A DNA stretch of 64,000 nucleotides from contig NZ_FOYX01000001.1 in the NCBI RefSeq assembly GCF_900112245.1, positions 2,281,856 through 2,345,855 of the forward strand, read 5' to 3'. The notes beneath the pieces are model-generated. The model searched no databases, had not been told where the DNA came from, and worked only from the letters and a program-made list of their open reading frames with translations. Of the stretch, positions 7,071-16,260 are shown piece by piece (positions within the stretch are counted from its first letter, which is position 1; each line of letters starts with the position of its first letter). The position numbers and the translations under genes are program-made. This stretch comes from Maribacter stanieri. GTDB lineage: Bacteria > Bacteroidota > Bacteroidia > Flavobacteriales > Flavobacteriaceae.

Positions 7071-9281
7071 GTGACAGACAGTAAAGAATTTGACAATATC
7101 GATTTACATTCCTCTTTAAAAAAATATTTTGGATTTTCTCAGTTTAAAGGACTTCAAGAGGAAGTAATCAAAAATGTTTTACGACAGAATAATACGTTTG
7201 TAATAATGCCCACTGGTGGTGGTAAATCTCTTTGCTACCAATTACCGGCTCTTATGCAAGAGGGTACGGCAATAATTGTTTCTCCATTAATTGCCTTAAT
7301 GAAGAATCAGGTAGATGCCATTCGTGGTATTTCATCTGAAAACGGAATAGCACATGTACTTAATTCCTCCTTGAACAAAGGGGAGATTAAGCAAGTGAAA
7401 CAAGATATAACTGATGGTGTAACCAAGTTGTTATATGTGGCACCAGAGTCGCTAACCAAAGAAGAGAATGTAGAATTTTTGCGATCAGTAACTGTTTCTT
7501 TTGTAGCGGTAGATGAGGCGCATTGTATTTCTGAATGGGGTCATGATTTTAGACCTGAGTATAGAAATTTGAAATCTATAGTGGAGCGTTTGGGTGATAA
7601 TATTCCAATTATTGGACTTACCGCCACCGCTACACCTAAGGTTCAAGAAGACATTATAAAAAATTTAGGTATTGGTGGTGCAAAGTTGTTTAAAGCTTCT
7701 TTTAATAGACCAAACCTATTTTATGAAGTACGAACTAAAACAGAAAATATAGAGGCTGATCTTATTCGTTTTGTAAAACAAAACTCGGGTAAATCAGGAA
7801 TAATATATTGCCTAAGTCGTAAAAAAGTAGAGGAGTTAGCACAAGTTTTACAAGTAAACGGTGTTAGTGCTGTGCCATATCATGCTGGTTTTGATGCTAA
7901 AACAAGGTCTAAATATCAAGATATGTTCTTGATGGAGGATGTTGATGTTGTTGTAGCTACAATTGCTTTTGGTATGGGAATCGATAAGCCAGATGTTCGT
8001 TTTGTAATCCATCATGATATTCCTAAGAGTATAGAAAGTTATTACCAAGAAACTGGTAGAGCTGGGCGTGATGGGGGAGAAGGGCACTGCTTGGCATACT
8101 ATTCTTATAAGGATATTGAGAAATTAGAGAAGTTCATGTCTGGTAAGCCAGTGGCTGAACAAGAAATAGGAAACGCGCTGTTGCAAGAGGTTGTAGCATA
8201 CGCAGAGACATCAATGTCTAGGCGTAAGTTTATGTTGCATTATTTTGGAGAGGAATTTGACGATGTTAACGGTGATGGTGCCGAAATGGATGATAATACT
8301 AGAAACCCAAAAGAGAAAGAAGAAGCAAAAGAAGATGTCATTAAATTACTAAAAGTAGTTAAAGGCACTAGCGAAAAGTTTAAATCTAAAGAAGTTGTAA
8401 ATGCAATTCGTGGGAAAACGAATGCCATTATTTCATCTCATAAAACCAACGAAAAAGAATTTTTTGGAATAGGGTCGGATAAAGATAAGAGTCATTGGAT
8501 GGCATTAATACGTCAAACTTTGGTAGCAGGGCTTCTACGAAAAGAGATTGAGCAATACGGTGTTCTTCATTTAACTGAAAAAGGTAATGAATTTTTAGAT
8601 GCTCCAGTGTCATTTATGATGACTAAGGATCATGTTTATAATGCTGAAAATGATAATGCAATTGTTGGTGCTGCCAAGTCTGGTGGTATTGCTGATGAGA
8701 AATTATTAAAGCAATTAAAGGATTTGAGAAAAGCGCAGGCAAAGAAATTAGATGTGCCTCCTTTTGTTGTATTCCAAGATCCTTCTTTAGAAGATATGGC
8801 ATTGAAATATCCCATAACACACGAAGAATTATTAAATGTACATGGAGTAGGAGAAGGTAAGGCTAAGAAGTATGGTAAGCCCTTCTTGGCATTCATTAAT
8901 ACATATGTTGCAGATAATGAAATAATTAGACCAGATGATTTAGTAGTTAAAAGTACTGGAGCTAATTCTGCACTGAAGCTTTATGTAATACAGAACGTAG
9001 ATAGAAAATTACCTTTGTCTGATATAGCATCCTCAAAAGGATTGGAAATACCTGATCTTATAAAGGAAATGGAACAAATTGTATACAGTGGTACCAAATT
9101 GAATTTGAACTATTGGATTGATGAAATTTTGGATGAAGATCAACAAGAAGAGATTCATGATTATTTCTTAGAAGCAGATAGTGATGATTTAGAAGAAGCT
9201 ATGGCTGAATTTGATGGTGATTATGAAGAGGAAGAATTACGACTGTATCGACTTAAATTTATTAGCGAGGTAGCTAATTAG
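7071..9281 (+). CDS. recQ: ATP-dependent DNA helicase RecQ, zinc site absent
   Basis: A 736-residue superfamily 2 helicase that unwinds DNA in recombination and repair. Motif I is MPTGGGKSLCYQLPA, motif II AVDEAHCISEWGHDFRPEY, motif III GLTATATPKVQ and motif VI YYQETGRAGRDG. The RQC winged helix and an HRDC domain (LLKQLKDLRKAQAKKLDVPPFVVF) follow, with an acidic C-terminal tail (DEDQQEEIHDYFLEADSDD). The four cysteines that hold zinc in Escherichia coli RecQ are missing: the corresponding stretch reads SMSRRKFMLHYFGEEF then VNGDGAEMDDN. Start codon is GTG at 7071. It is divergent from the kdsD operon. Confidence 0.95.
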   Translation: MTDSKEFDNIDLHSSLKKYFGFSQFKGLQEEVIKNVLRQNNTFVIMPTGGGKSLCYQLPALMQEGTAIIVSPLIALMKNQVDAIRGISSENGIAHVLNSSLNKGEIKQVKQDITDGVTKLLYVAPESLTKEENVEFLRSVTVSFVAVDEAHCISEWGHDFRPEYRNLKSIVERLGDNIPIIGLTATATPKVQEDIIKNLGIGGAKLFKASFNRPNLFYEVRTKTENIEADLIRFVKQNSGKSGIIYCLSRKKVEELAQVLQVNGVSAVPYHAGFDAKTRSKYQDMFLMEDVDVVVATIAFGMGIDKPDVRFVIHHDIPKSIESYYQETGRAGRDGGEGHCLAYYSYKDIEKLEKFMSGKPVAEQEIGNALLQEVVAYAETSMSRRKFMLHYFGEEFDDVNGDGAEMDDNTRNPKEKEEAKEDVIKLLKVVKGTSEKFKSKEVVNAIRGKTNAIISSHKTNEKEFFGIGSDKDKSHWMALIRQTLVAGLLRKEIEQYGVLHLTEKGNEFLDAPVSFMMTKDHVYNAENDNAIVGAAKSGGIADEKLLKQLKDLRKAQAKKLDVPPFVVFQDPSLEDMALKYPITHEELLNVHGVGEGKAKKYGKPFLAFINTYVADNEIIRPDDLVVKSTGANSALKLYVIQNVDRKLPLSDIASSKGLEIPDLIKEMEQIVYSGTKLNLNYWIDEILDEDQQEEIHDYFLEADSDDLEEAMAEFDGDYEEEELRLYRLKFISEVAN

Positions 9282-9325
9282 GTTCGTAAAATTAAATTCT
9301 TCTTATTTACAAGGAAGAAAGTATC

Positions 9326-9373
9326 ATCTAGTATATATAGAAGACAGAATCTTATATATACTAGATTTTTTTT
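9326..9373 (+). terminator. Rho-independent terminator after recQ
   Basis: A perfect 14-base inverted repeat, ATCTAGTATATATA (9326-9339) with its complement at 9353-9366, a 13-base loop and a run of eight T (9366-9373). It lies 45 bases after the recQ stop. Confidence 0.8.
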
Positions 9374-9564
9374 GTCTTATATATGAATGTGTTTATATGA
9401 ATTGTACATTTTTAAATACAAATATTAACGTTTTTTAGTTTGTAAAACGTTTGTTATCAGTTATTTATACTTTGTTTAACTTATTTAAAAAAGATTTAAA
9501 CAAAATTTAAGATATTTAATTGTAACTCATCATTACATTTACAGAAATCTAAAAAAAAAGAACT

Positions 9565-10077
9565 ATGAAAATTTTAAAAATTACACTTTTAAGTGCTACT
9601 GCTTTATTTGTCTCTAGCATATTTGCTCAATCAAAAACAATTGTAGAGGTGGCTGTGGCAAATGAAAATTTCACAACCTTAGTAACAGCGGTTACTGTAG
9701 CCGATTTGGTTGATACTTTAAGTAGTGAGGGACCTTTTACTGTTTTTGCTCCGGTAAATAGTGCATTTGAAGCTTTGCCCGCTGGTACTGTAGAAACCTT
9801 GTTAGCGCCTGAAAGTAAAAATGCTTTGAGTGGTTTGTTGACCTATCATGTTGTTGCAGGTAAATACATGGCTGCTGATGTTATTAAAGCGATAAAAGAA
9901 AATAAGGGTTCATTTCCAGTTAAAACTGTACAAGGTGGTATGATTACTTTATCATTAAATGGTGATAACGTTATGTTGAAAGATGAAAAAGGAAACATGG
10001 CTACAGTTGTCATCGCAGATGTTGCCGCGAGTAATGGTGTTATCCATGCTATAGATACAGTAGTAATGCCTAAATAA
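9565..10077 (+). CDS. Secreted fasciclin (FAS1) domain protein
   Basis: A 170-residue protein with a signal peptide (MKILKITLLSATALFVSSIFAQ, cleavage near residue 22) and one FAS1 domain. Family landmarks are GPFTVFAPVNSAFEALP and LLTYHVVAGKY, ending with NGVIHAIDTVVMPK. FAS1 domains mediate adhesion and matrix contacts; in bacteria the ligand is usually unknown. No lipobox is present, so it is predicted as periplasmic or secreted. It is monocistronic, with strong terminators on both sides. The 283-base upstream gap is very AT-rich and gives no clear TAnnTTTG box. Confidence 0.9.
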   Translation: MKILKITLLSATALFVSSIFAQSKTIVEVAVANENFTTLVTAVTVADLVDTLSSEGPFTVFAPVNSAFEALPAGTVETLLAPESKNALSGLLTYHVVAGKYMAADVIKAIKENKGSFPVKTVQGGMITLSLNGDNVMLKDEKGNMATVVIADVAASNGVIHAIDTVVMPK

Positions 10078-10098
10078 ATTTGATTTCCCCCTAAAATT

Positions 10099-10131
10099 AA
10101 ACCCTATCTATATTATTTAGATGGGGTTTTT
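10099..10131 (+). terminator. Terminator after the fasciclin gene
   Basis: Stem AACCCTATCTA (10100-10110) pairs with TAGATGGGGTT (10118-10128) with one G-T wobble, a 7-base loop and a T run. It lies just before the convergent gene end at 10144. Confidence 0.8.
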
Positions 10132-10143
10132 GATTCATTATTT

Positions 10144-11457
10144 TTAAGGCTTTGTTGTGCCGCCCGTGCCAGATTTATCTCTTTTCAATTGCCTTTGAAT
10201 TTTTTTAATTGCAGATTCAATTGATTTTTCTGGCTCTATAATATTGTATTCTCCCCAGAAATCTGGATCAGCAAAACCAATAGCTTCGTCACTTAAAATG
10301 ATTGACGCTTTCATTCTGTCTTTAGACCTTGGTATGGTATTTTCTATATTTTTTTCCCAATCTGTAATCGCCATTTCACAACTCATACTATAGACGGAAT
10401 TAAATAAACGTTTGTCCCAGTTAATTTTAAACTCTAATAATACGTTGCTGTACCCATAGTACCACTTTCCATCTTTTTCTCTATAATCTACTCGATAAGA
10501 TACTTCTGTAGGCCATACCTCTGCATTCTTTGGTTTTCTACGTACAAACATTTGAGAAGCTAATTTTCTATCTGTGATATTAAGTGAGTAAATAGCACTA
10601 GTTAGAATTTTGTTTTCTGCATCTATATATAATTTGCCATTGTATAAAGGGTCAATAATTTCTGGTTTTTGTTTAAAGTCTATTACATATATCAATTGGT
10701 CATTTACACGGGTAGAGGTGTCAAACGAAAAATCATAATACCCCAATGTTTCTGGTGTAAAAATATAATTTGGATATTTTACCATATCAACGAATAAAGT
10801 GTTGAACGGACCTCCTTGAAGTTTTAGGGCTACAGTGTCTAACTTTGAATAATCTGTGCTCTTACGTGCCTTGTATAGTTCTAATGCATCTGTCTTATTA
10901 GAGGAATAAGGGGTTTTATAAATATTTACAACAGCTTCAGAAAGACTAACATTGGTTCTTCTCTTTTTAATGGTCTCCCTATAAAACGCGGTCATTACCG
11001 TATTTTCATTTAAATAATTACTGCCTTTTTTATCTAAGGTTTCTCTGACGAGAACCTCCGCATCATTTGGAGCATCTATACTAGCTTCTGATAACGCCAT
11101 AACAAATTCTTCCATGAAGATCTTATTCTTTTCGTTCTCCAATTCAGAAATAGAAATTTGCTTTGTTTTATAACCCAGAAAGCTGATAGTTAAATTATTG
11201 TTGATGTATTCTGTAGGCACTTTCAATGAAAATTGACCTTCTGAATTAGTAATTGTGGTAACATTGGTATTGTCCACGGTTAGTGTTGCAAAGACTAAGG
11301 CTTTTTTGCTATTAGAGTCTAATACCTCACCAGTATACTCAGAATAATTAATGGTTTGCGCCATTAATGAAGTGGTTCCTGTGATTATAGAAATAAGAAG
11401 AATAAAACCATACTTCAAAGTATGGTTTTTTATGTGGTTTTTTTTCTCTTTTGACAT
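10144..11457 (-). CDS. CarboxypepD-regulatory-like domain protein, secreted
   Basis: 437 residues. A signal peptide at about residues 13-34 (LKYGFILLISIITGTTSLMAQ) is followed by a carboxypeptidase-regulatory-like Ig-type domain (YTGEVLDSNSKKALVFATLTVDNTNVTTITNSEGQFSLKVP, then LGYKTKQI), a module typical of Bacteroidota envelope proteins. The remainder, with VRETLDKKGSNYLNENTVMTAFYRETI and LYNGKLYIDAENKILTSAIYSLN, resembles the DUF5686-type extension seen in many flavobacterial outer-membrane-associated proteins, but no catalytic motif is visible. The first codons lie within a perfect 12-base inverted repeat (11404-11429). Function unknown, probably periplasmic or at the outer membrane. Confidence 0.8.
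   Translation of the reverse strand: MSKEKKNHIKNHTLKYGFILLISIITGTTSLMAQTINYSEYTGEVLDSNSKKALVFATLTVDNTNVTTITNSEGQFSLKVPTEYINNNLTISFLGYKTKQISISELENEKNKIFMEEFVMALSEASIDAPNDAEVLVRETLDKKGSNYLNENTVMTAFYRETIKKRRTNVSLSEAVVNIYKTPYSSNKTDALELYKARKSTDYSKLDTVALKLQGGPFNTLFVDMVKYPNYIFTPETLGYYDFSFDTSTRVNDQLIYVIDFKQKPEIIDPLYNGKLYIDAENKILTSAIYSLNITDRKLASQMFVRRKPKNAEVWPTEVSYRVDYREKDGKWYYGYSNVLLEFKINWDKRLFNSVYSMSCEMAITDWEKNIENTIPRSKDRMKASIILSDEAIGFADPDFWGEYNIIEPEKSIESAIKKIQRQLKRDKSGTGGTTKP
11404..11429. repeat. Perfect inverted repeat in the 5' coding region
   Basis: AAAACCATACTT (11404-11415), a 2-base centre, then the exact complement (11418-11429). It is followed by T runs on both strands and lies in codons 10-18 of the leftward gene ending at 10144. 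It resembles a bidirectional terminator or an mRNA hairpin that could slow early translation. Confidence 0.6.
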
Positions 11458-11565
11458 AACGTAGCTTTTTATTTTAAAATAGTGATTTTTAATGAACTAA
11501 GCTACATTGTTGAGCTTTAATTATTTGTGTTGCCCATTTAAAAAAAATGAAAGATTATTTGTCTA

Positions 11566-12309
11566 CTATTTTTCACCGTCAAATGTTTTTGATGAGGAAC
11601 TTACCAGTCTGTTAATTTCAGCTAATTCTTCTTCTGTTAAATCACGGTATTCTCCTACGGGTATATCTAATTGAACATTCATAATTCTAATTCGCTTTAA
11701 TCTCTTTACCCTATATTCCAAATACTCGCACATACGGCGAATTTGCCTGTTGAGACCCTGAGTTAAAATAATTCTGAATTGGTAAGTACTTACTTCAAAA
11801 ACCTGACATTCTCTGGTTACGGTATCAAGAATTGGAATGCCTTTGCGCATTCTATTTAAAAAATCAATTGTAATAGGTTTATCAACGGTTACTAAATATT
11901 CTTTTTCATGATTGTTACGAGCACGTAAAATTTTATTTACAATGTCACCATCATCAGTAAGAAAAATAAGTCCTTCACTAGGTTTATCTAATCTGCCAAT
12001 AGGGAAAATACGTTTATGGTAATTTATGAAATCGATAATATTATCTTTTTCAACACCTGTATCTGTTGTACAAACTATGCCTACAGGTTTATTGAAAGCT
12101 AAGTAGGTAGACTTTCCTTTTGGTTCTTTTATTAGTTCACCATCAACTTTTACAATATCACCTGCCGTAATCTTAGTGCCCATTTCTGGAACTTCTCCGT
12201 TAATAGTAACTCTTCCTTGGTCAATAAGCTTATCTGCAGCCCTACGAGAGCAATAGCCAGCTTCACTTAGGTATTTGTTAATTCTTGTTTTATTGGTGTT
12301 GTCTTGCAT
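11566..12309 (-). CDS. rluF: 23S rRNA pseudouridine synthase, RluF-like
   Basis: 247 residues. The N-terminal S4 RNA-binding domain ([32 protein letters not shown]) is followed by the RsuA/RluB-family catalytic domain with the active-site Asp in [12 protein letters not shown] and the conserved [16 protein letters not shown]. The stretch [14 protein letters not shown] and NIIDFINYH are closest to RluF, which modifies position 2604 in Escherichia coli 23S rRNA; RluB or RluE-like specificity cannot be excluded. It follows the beta-lactamase-like lipoprotein gene by 22 bases in the same direction. Confidence 0.85.
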   Translation of the reverse strand: MQDNTNKTRINKYLSEAGYCSRRAADKLIDQGRVTINGEVPEMGTKITAGDIVKVDGELIKEPKGKSTYLAFNKPVGIVCTTDTGVEKDNIIDFINYHKRIFPIGRLDKPSEGLIFLTDDGDIVNKILRARNNHEKEYLVTVDKPITIDFLNRMRKGIPILDTVTRECQVFEVSTYQFRIILTQGLNRQIRRMCEYLEYRVKRLKRIRIMNVQLDIPVGEYRDLTEEELAEINRLVSSSSKTFDGEK

Positions 12310-12331
12310 AGTCAGCTTGCTGTTTCTATTT

Positions 12332-13459
12332 TTATTTACGGTTTAATTCCTGATGATAGATTTCTCTACCCAATTGTGCCAAAAACGGAATTCCAATTTC
12401 TTCATATTCATAGGCATCATCATTAAAGATACCATCTTTGTTTACCAAAATAGTTGTGGTTAAAAGAAACTCTACGTTATTCTCTGTATCCTTTACGTAC
12501 GCAGAATCAGTAAGGGTGCCGTAGGCAAATCCTACTTTATTGTAAATTTCTAAATGCTCTGGTATATTTTCTTTAGTGTCGCCGTAAAGAAAAAACTTGC
12601 AGTAGCTATCATAATATGTTATTGCATCATACCCAGCCTTCTGGGGTACGGTATGCATTGCTTCTAATAGAAAATTCCTTTGTTCAACGCTTATGTGAAA
12701 ACGTTCTGTTTCCTCAAAATTATTAGGAAATAAAATTCTTTTTAATACATTATGTTGCGATGAAATTGGGTAATAGTTTTTTTGACTAAAATTAAAAGGA
12801 ACTTCTACTAATTCCTCATTTTCATAATAACCTACTCCCTTTTTTATTTCTAGAAGCTCTAGTTCATCTGGGGTTTTGTTCAATATAAAGGAAGTAATGC
12901 CAGTAGTAGAATCATTAATATAAATAATTAAAGGTTTTGTCCTTAAGTCATCTGAACGCTGTCCTAATCTATGTGTAATTCTAACAGGCGATATCCCTTT
13001 TTCTCTTAAATTTTGATTGATAGCTTCAAACCCTAAAAATTCGACCAATCTATTGTTGGCTAGATTGTCGCTTACAGCAAATATTTCTGATATATCTTTT
13101 GCGAATGTACTTTCAATAGTGTCACCTTCCACATAATACTTCGTTTGTATAGAAAGGCTGTCTATCTTATTTAGTTTTTCTAAAGCCAATACCGCTGTTG
13201 GGAATTTTACAGTGCTCGCGGGATAGAAATACATACTATCGTTAACCTGAAAGTCATAGTCGGTAAAAATTACACTATCATTTTTTCTGTCTATTTGAGT
13301 GTATTTAATTTGAACTTGATAGTTGTCTATACTATCAACAACCCGTTTAATTTTTGCATTATCTGATGATAAAGCAACTTCAAGAAAATTAAGGTTTTGT
13401 TTTTGCTGAGAACATGAAGCTATAGCTATACAACATATGAAAAGTAAAAAAGGCTTCAT
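12332..13459 (-). CDS. Class A beta-lactamase-like serine hydrolase, lipoprotein
   Basis: 375 residues. A signal peptide ends in a lipobox with Cys16 (AIASC), so it is membrane anchored. The penicilloyl-serine transferase landmarks are present: S82-T-V-K85 (SxxK), S130-D-N132, and a KVG triad in NKVGFAYG near the C-terminus where KTG normally sits. The family is beta-lactamase2 (PF13354), which includes class A enzymes and hydrolases of unknown substrate. An obvious Glu166-type omega loop is not recognisable, and the protein is about 80 residues longer than typical class A enzymes, so resistance activity should not be assumed. Upstream a small gene ends 15 bases away. Confidence 0.75.
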   Translation of the reverse strand: MKPFLLFICCIAIASCSQQKQNLNFLEVALSSDNAKIKRVVDSIDNYQVQIKYTQIDRKNDSVIFTDYDFQVNDSMYFYPASTVKFPTAVLALEKLNKIDSLSIQTKYYVEGDTIESTFAKDISEIFAVSDNLANNRLVEFLGFEAINQNLREKGISPVRITHRLGQRSDDLRTKPLIIYINDSTTGITSFILNKTPDELELLEIKKGVGYYENEELVEVPFNFSQKNYYPISSQHNVLKRILFPNNFEETERFHISVEQRNFLLEAMHTVPQKAGYDAITYYDSYCKFFLYGDTKENIPEHLEIYNKVGFAYGTLTDSAYVKDTENNVEFLLTTTILVNKDGIFNDDAYEYEEIGIPFLAQLGREIYHQELNRK

Positions 13460-13474
13460 GTCTATGTATTTTAA

Positions 13475-13714
13475 TTAAGCCACGTAAACTTCACCACGGT
13501 GTGGCTTTAATAAATCTCTAACAGATATCATTTCTTTTTCTGCCACGACCATAAACGCAATGCTATACATGTCATTTATTTCTTTAAAACCGGTAATTTT
13601 AAGTTCGGTTTTTTCCATGGCTATAAATTCATTGAGGTGTTTAACATGGTGTTCTGCAGTTTTTAATGCTGCAGGACCTCTAAAATCCCAAATTAGTTTT
13701 ATTTGTCTGTTCAA
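13475..13714 (-). CDS. Small conserved protein of unknown function
   Basis: 79 residues, no signal peptide or membrane segment. The sequence (IKLIWDFRGPAALKTAEHHVKHLNEFI, then YSIAFMVVAEKEMISVRDLLKPHRGEVYVA) looks like a compact alpha/beta protein, possibly a ferredoxin-like fold; I recognise it only as a conserved flavobacterial hypothetical. An exact -7 box (TAAATTTG, 13757-13750 on this strand) lies 36 bases upstream and likely starts an operon with the lipoprotein and rluF genes. Confidence 0.65.
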   Translation of the reverse strand: MNRQIKLIWDFRGPAALKTAEHHVKHLNEFIAMEKTELKITGFKEINDMYSIAFMVVAEKEMISVRDLLKPHRGEVYVA

Positions 13715-13749
13715 GAATAAGTGGTGTTTAATTATAAAAAATCAATACA

Positions 13750-13757
13750 CAAATTTA
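13750..13757 (-). promoter_or_regulatory. -7 box for the 13714 leftward operon
   Basis: Read leftward, TAAATTTG matches TAnnTTTG and gives a leader of about 30 bases. No clear -33 TTG at 19 bases. Confidence 0.4.
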
Positions 13758-13888
13758 CCTAAAAAACCTCAGTTCATACCCTATTTGGAATGAGATTACA
13801 ATTTTGCAAAAGATCTAGTTTTAGTTCTTTATAAGGTATTTGTTATATCTTGTGTTCCTAAAATTCGTGTTAAGTAAATCAATAAGCA

Positions 13889-13919
13889 TTTGCACACGAA
13901 TAGGTTATTGCTATTTTTG
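13889..13919 (+). promoter_or_regulatory. Consensus promoter for the PPIase/SurA/MoxR set
   Basis: TTTG (13889-13892), 19 bases, then TATTTTTG (13912-13919): a full match to the Bacteroidota -33/-7 consensus. The transcript would start at about 13923-13927, right at the ATG at 13924, so the first mRNA could be leaderless. Confidence 0.65.
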
Positions 13920-13923
13920 CTCG

Positions 13924-14823
13924 ATGTTTTTTAAGAAATCTAAATTTATAAACCGCAAGTTTTACCCTTTAGCTAGTCTAGGGTTGTTGACTATTTTGTT
14001 TATTTCATGCGATGGTCTTTTTAAAAAAGATGAAGAAAAGAAAGTTATAGCTAGAGTAGGTGAGTCCTTTTTGTATCAAGAAGATTTGGCACCCTTACTT
14101 ACAGAGAATATGACAAAAGGCGATAGTGCTTCTTTCGCTACCAATTACATTAATAATTGGGCTTCCAAACAATTATTGCTTTCTAAAGCCAAAATCAATT
14201 TATCTGAAGAAAAATTAGCGGAGTATAATGCATTGGTAGATGATTATAGAACGGAGTTGTATACCCGTGTTTATAAAGAAGCCTTGGTGACACAAGCTAC
14301 GGATACTGTAATTACAGATCAGCAGTTGAATGAATTTTACGAGCATGCAAAAGAGAATTTTAAGCTGAAAGAAAGAATCGCTAGAATTAGGTTTGTGGCA
14401 TTGCCAAAAGGTTTTTTAGATCAAGATGAGGTTGGTAAGCGCTTAAAGAGATTTAAGAAAGATGATGTACGTTACTTAGATTCTATTGGTGTTCAGTTCA
14501 ATAAATTGAATTTTAATGACTCTATATGGGTGCGTTACAGTAGAATATTCGAAGAAATACCCCCAATTACGGCTGACAATGCCAATAAGTACTTAAAAAA
14601 CTCACAATTTTTTGAATTAGAGGATTCAATCGGGGTATATTTGGGGAAAATAGAGGAAACAAAGGATGTAAATGATATTGCACCTTTGACTTTTATTAAG
14701 CCTACAATAGAACAAGTTTTATTAAGTCGTAGAAAAATGGACTACCTACGCAAATTAGAAACTGAATTATTAGATGAAGCAATCAAGGATAATGAATTTG
14801 AAGTTTTCGAAAACAAAAAATAG
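13924..14823 (+). CDS. PPIase/SurA-N-like lipoprotein
   Basis: 299 residues from the ATG at 13924; an in-frame start further up at 13840 is rejected because it precedes the promoter and places a poor N-terminus before the signal. The signal peptide ends in a lipobox (LFISC-DG). The body (VIARVGESFLYQEDLAPLLTENMTKGDSASFATNYINNWASKQLLLSKAKINLSEE) matches the N-terminal chaperone region of PpiC/SurA-type proteins, but I do not see a complete parvulin domain. It probably helps outer-membrane protein folding together with the next gene, whose start lies within its 3' end. Confidence 0.75.
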   Translation: MFFKKSKFINRKFYPLASLGLLTILFISCDGLFKKDEEKKVIARVGESFLYQEDLAPLLTENMTKGDSASFATNYINNWASKQLLLSKAKINLSEEKLAEYNALVDDYRTELYTRVYKEALVTQATDTVITDQQLNEFYEHAKENFKLKERIARIRFVALPKGFLDQDEVGKRLKRFKKDDVRYLDSIGVQFNKLNFNDSIWVRYSRIFEEIPPITADNANKYLKNSQFFELEDSIGVYLGKIEETKDVNDIAPLTFIKPTIEQVLLSRRKMDYLRKLETELLDEAIKDNEFEVFENKK

Positions 14824-16255
14824 TATTTATATCGGGGCAGTATTACTGTTCTCAAGTGTAGTAACAGCACAAGATTCTATACCAACTGTAACGGATAATC
14901 AAGTAGAACCAATGGAAGCCGTTGCGGAAGCTGCTCCAGTAAAGAAAGACTCTTCAATTAATTTCAAGAGAATAAAATTAGATGGTATCGCTGCAGTAGT
15001 TGGGGATTACGTAATCTTAGATTCTGATATTGAAAAAACACTTATTGACCTTAAAAGTCAAGGAGCTTCGACGGAAGATATTACCCATTGTGGACTTTTA
15101 GGTAAGTTGATGGAAGATCGTTTGTATGCAAACCAAGCGGTTCAAGATAGTATTTTGGTATCTGACGATGAGGTAAATGCTACTGGTGATCGTCAATTAC
15201 AGTCTTTAGTTCAGCAAATTGGTTCTATGGACAAAGTCTTGAAATACTATAAAAAGGAAGACGAAGCGAGCTTTAGGGAAGAGTTATATAAGATTAACAA
15301 ACTGCGTATGCTTTCTGAGCGTATGCAACAAGATATTATTAAAGAGATTGAAATTACACCTGAAGAGGTTCGTCAATTTTTTAATAAAATACCACAAGAT
15401 GAACGCCCAGTATTTGGTGCAGAATTAGAGATAGCTCAAATTACAAAAGAGCCAGAACCTTCTGAAGAGGAAAAACAAAAAGTTGTAGATAAGCTTAATC
15501 AGATAAAAGCTGATGTTGAAGATAATGACGCTAGTTTTAGTGTAAAGGCTATTTTATATTCTCAAGATCCAGGTTCAAAATCTAAAGGAGGGTTTTATAG
15601 TATAACTAAAGAGACTGGTTTTGATAAGAAATTTAAAGATGTTGCTTTTAGTTTAAAAGAAGGTGAAGTTTCTGAGCCTTTTGAAACTACTTTTGGGTAT
15701 CACATTATTTTCATAGAAAAAATTAGAGGTCAAGAATTAGATTTAAGACATATATTAATTCAACCAGAAATATCTCAAAGTGTTTTGGATGCTGCTAAGG
15801 CAGAATTGGATACTATTCGTAAGAAAATTATTAATGAGGAATTTACGTTCGCAGAGGCAGCTTTAAATTTTTCTGATGAAAAGGAAACAAAATTCGATGG
15901 TGGGCTTTTACGTAATCCTGTGAATTTCGATTCTAAATTCGAATTAACAAAGATGGATCCTACTTTGTACAATCAAGTTCAGAATTTGAAGGATAATGAA
16001 ATTACATATCCGGTACTTGAACAAGACCAAAGAGGTGGTGCGCCAAAATATAAGATACTTAAGATTACCAATAGGTATGATGAGCATGTAGCTGATTTTT
16101 CAAAGGATTATACTAAAATTCAAGAATTGGCCCTTACTGAAAAGAAATACAACGCCATCAAGAAATGGATGGACAAGCATATTAAAGATACCTATATTAG
16201 TGTTAATGATGAGAACAAAGATTGTGAGTTCGCTAATAACTGGGTAAAAGAATAA
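14792..16255 (+). CDS. Periplasmic peptidyl-prolyl isomerase, SurA-like
   Basis: About 487 residues from the ATG at 14792 (an ATG six codons earlier is possible); the chosen start gives a clean signal peptide ending VVTAQ. A SurA-type N-terminal domain (IAAVVGDYVILDSDIEKTLIDLKSQG) precedes two parvulin-like PPIase domains; the first shows DPGSKSKGGFYSITKETGFDKKFKDVAFSLKEGEVSEPFETTFGYHIIFIEK and the second DLRHILIQPEIS, then DGGLLRNP. This is the standard periplasmic chaperone and isomerase for outer-membrane proteins. Its start overlaps the preceding lipoprotein gene by 32 bases, and moxR follows by 5 bases. Confidence 0.9.
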   Translation: MNLKFSKTKNSIYIGAVLLFSSVVTAQDSIPTVTDNQVEPMEAVAEAAPVKKDSSINFKRIKLDGIAAVVGDYVILDSDIEKTLIDLKSQGASTEDITHCGLLGKLMEDRLYANQAVQDSILVSDDEVNATGDRQLQSLVQQIGSMDKVLKYYKKEDEASFREELYKINKLRMLSERMQQDIIKEIEITPEEVRQFFNKIPQDERPVFGAELEIAQITKEPEPSEEEKQKVVDKLNQIKADVEDNDASFSVKAILYSQDPGSKSKGGFYSITKETGFDKKFKDVAFSLKEGEVSEPFETTFGYHIIFIEKIRGQELDLRHILIQPEISQSVLDAAKAELDTIRKKIINEEFTFAEAALNFSDEKETKFDGGLLRNPVNFDSKFELTKMDPTLYNQVQNLKDNEITYPVLEQDQRGGAPKYKILKITNRYDEHVADFSKDYTKIQELALTEKKYNAIKKWMDKHIKDTYISVNDENKDCEFANNWVKE

Positions 16256-16260
16256 AAAAT

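Noticed and set aside
13840-13923. Upstream start at 13840 for the PPIase-like lipoprotein
   Set aside because: It lies upstream of the consensus promoter and would bury the lipoprotein signal 28 residues inside the protein.
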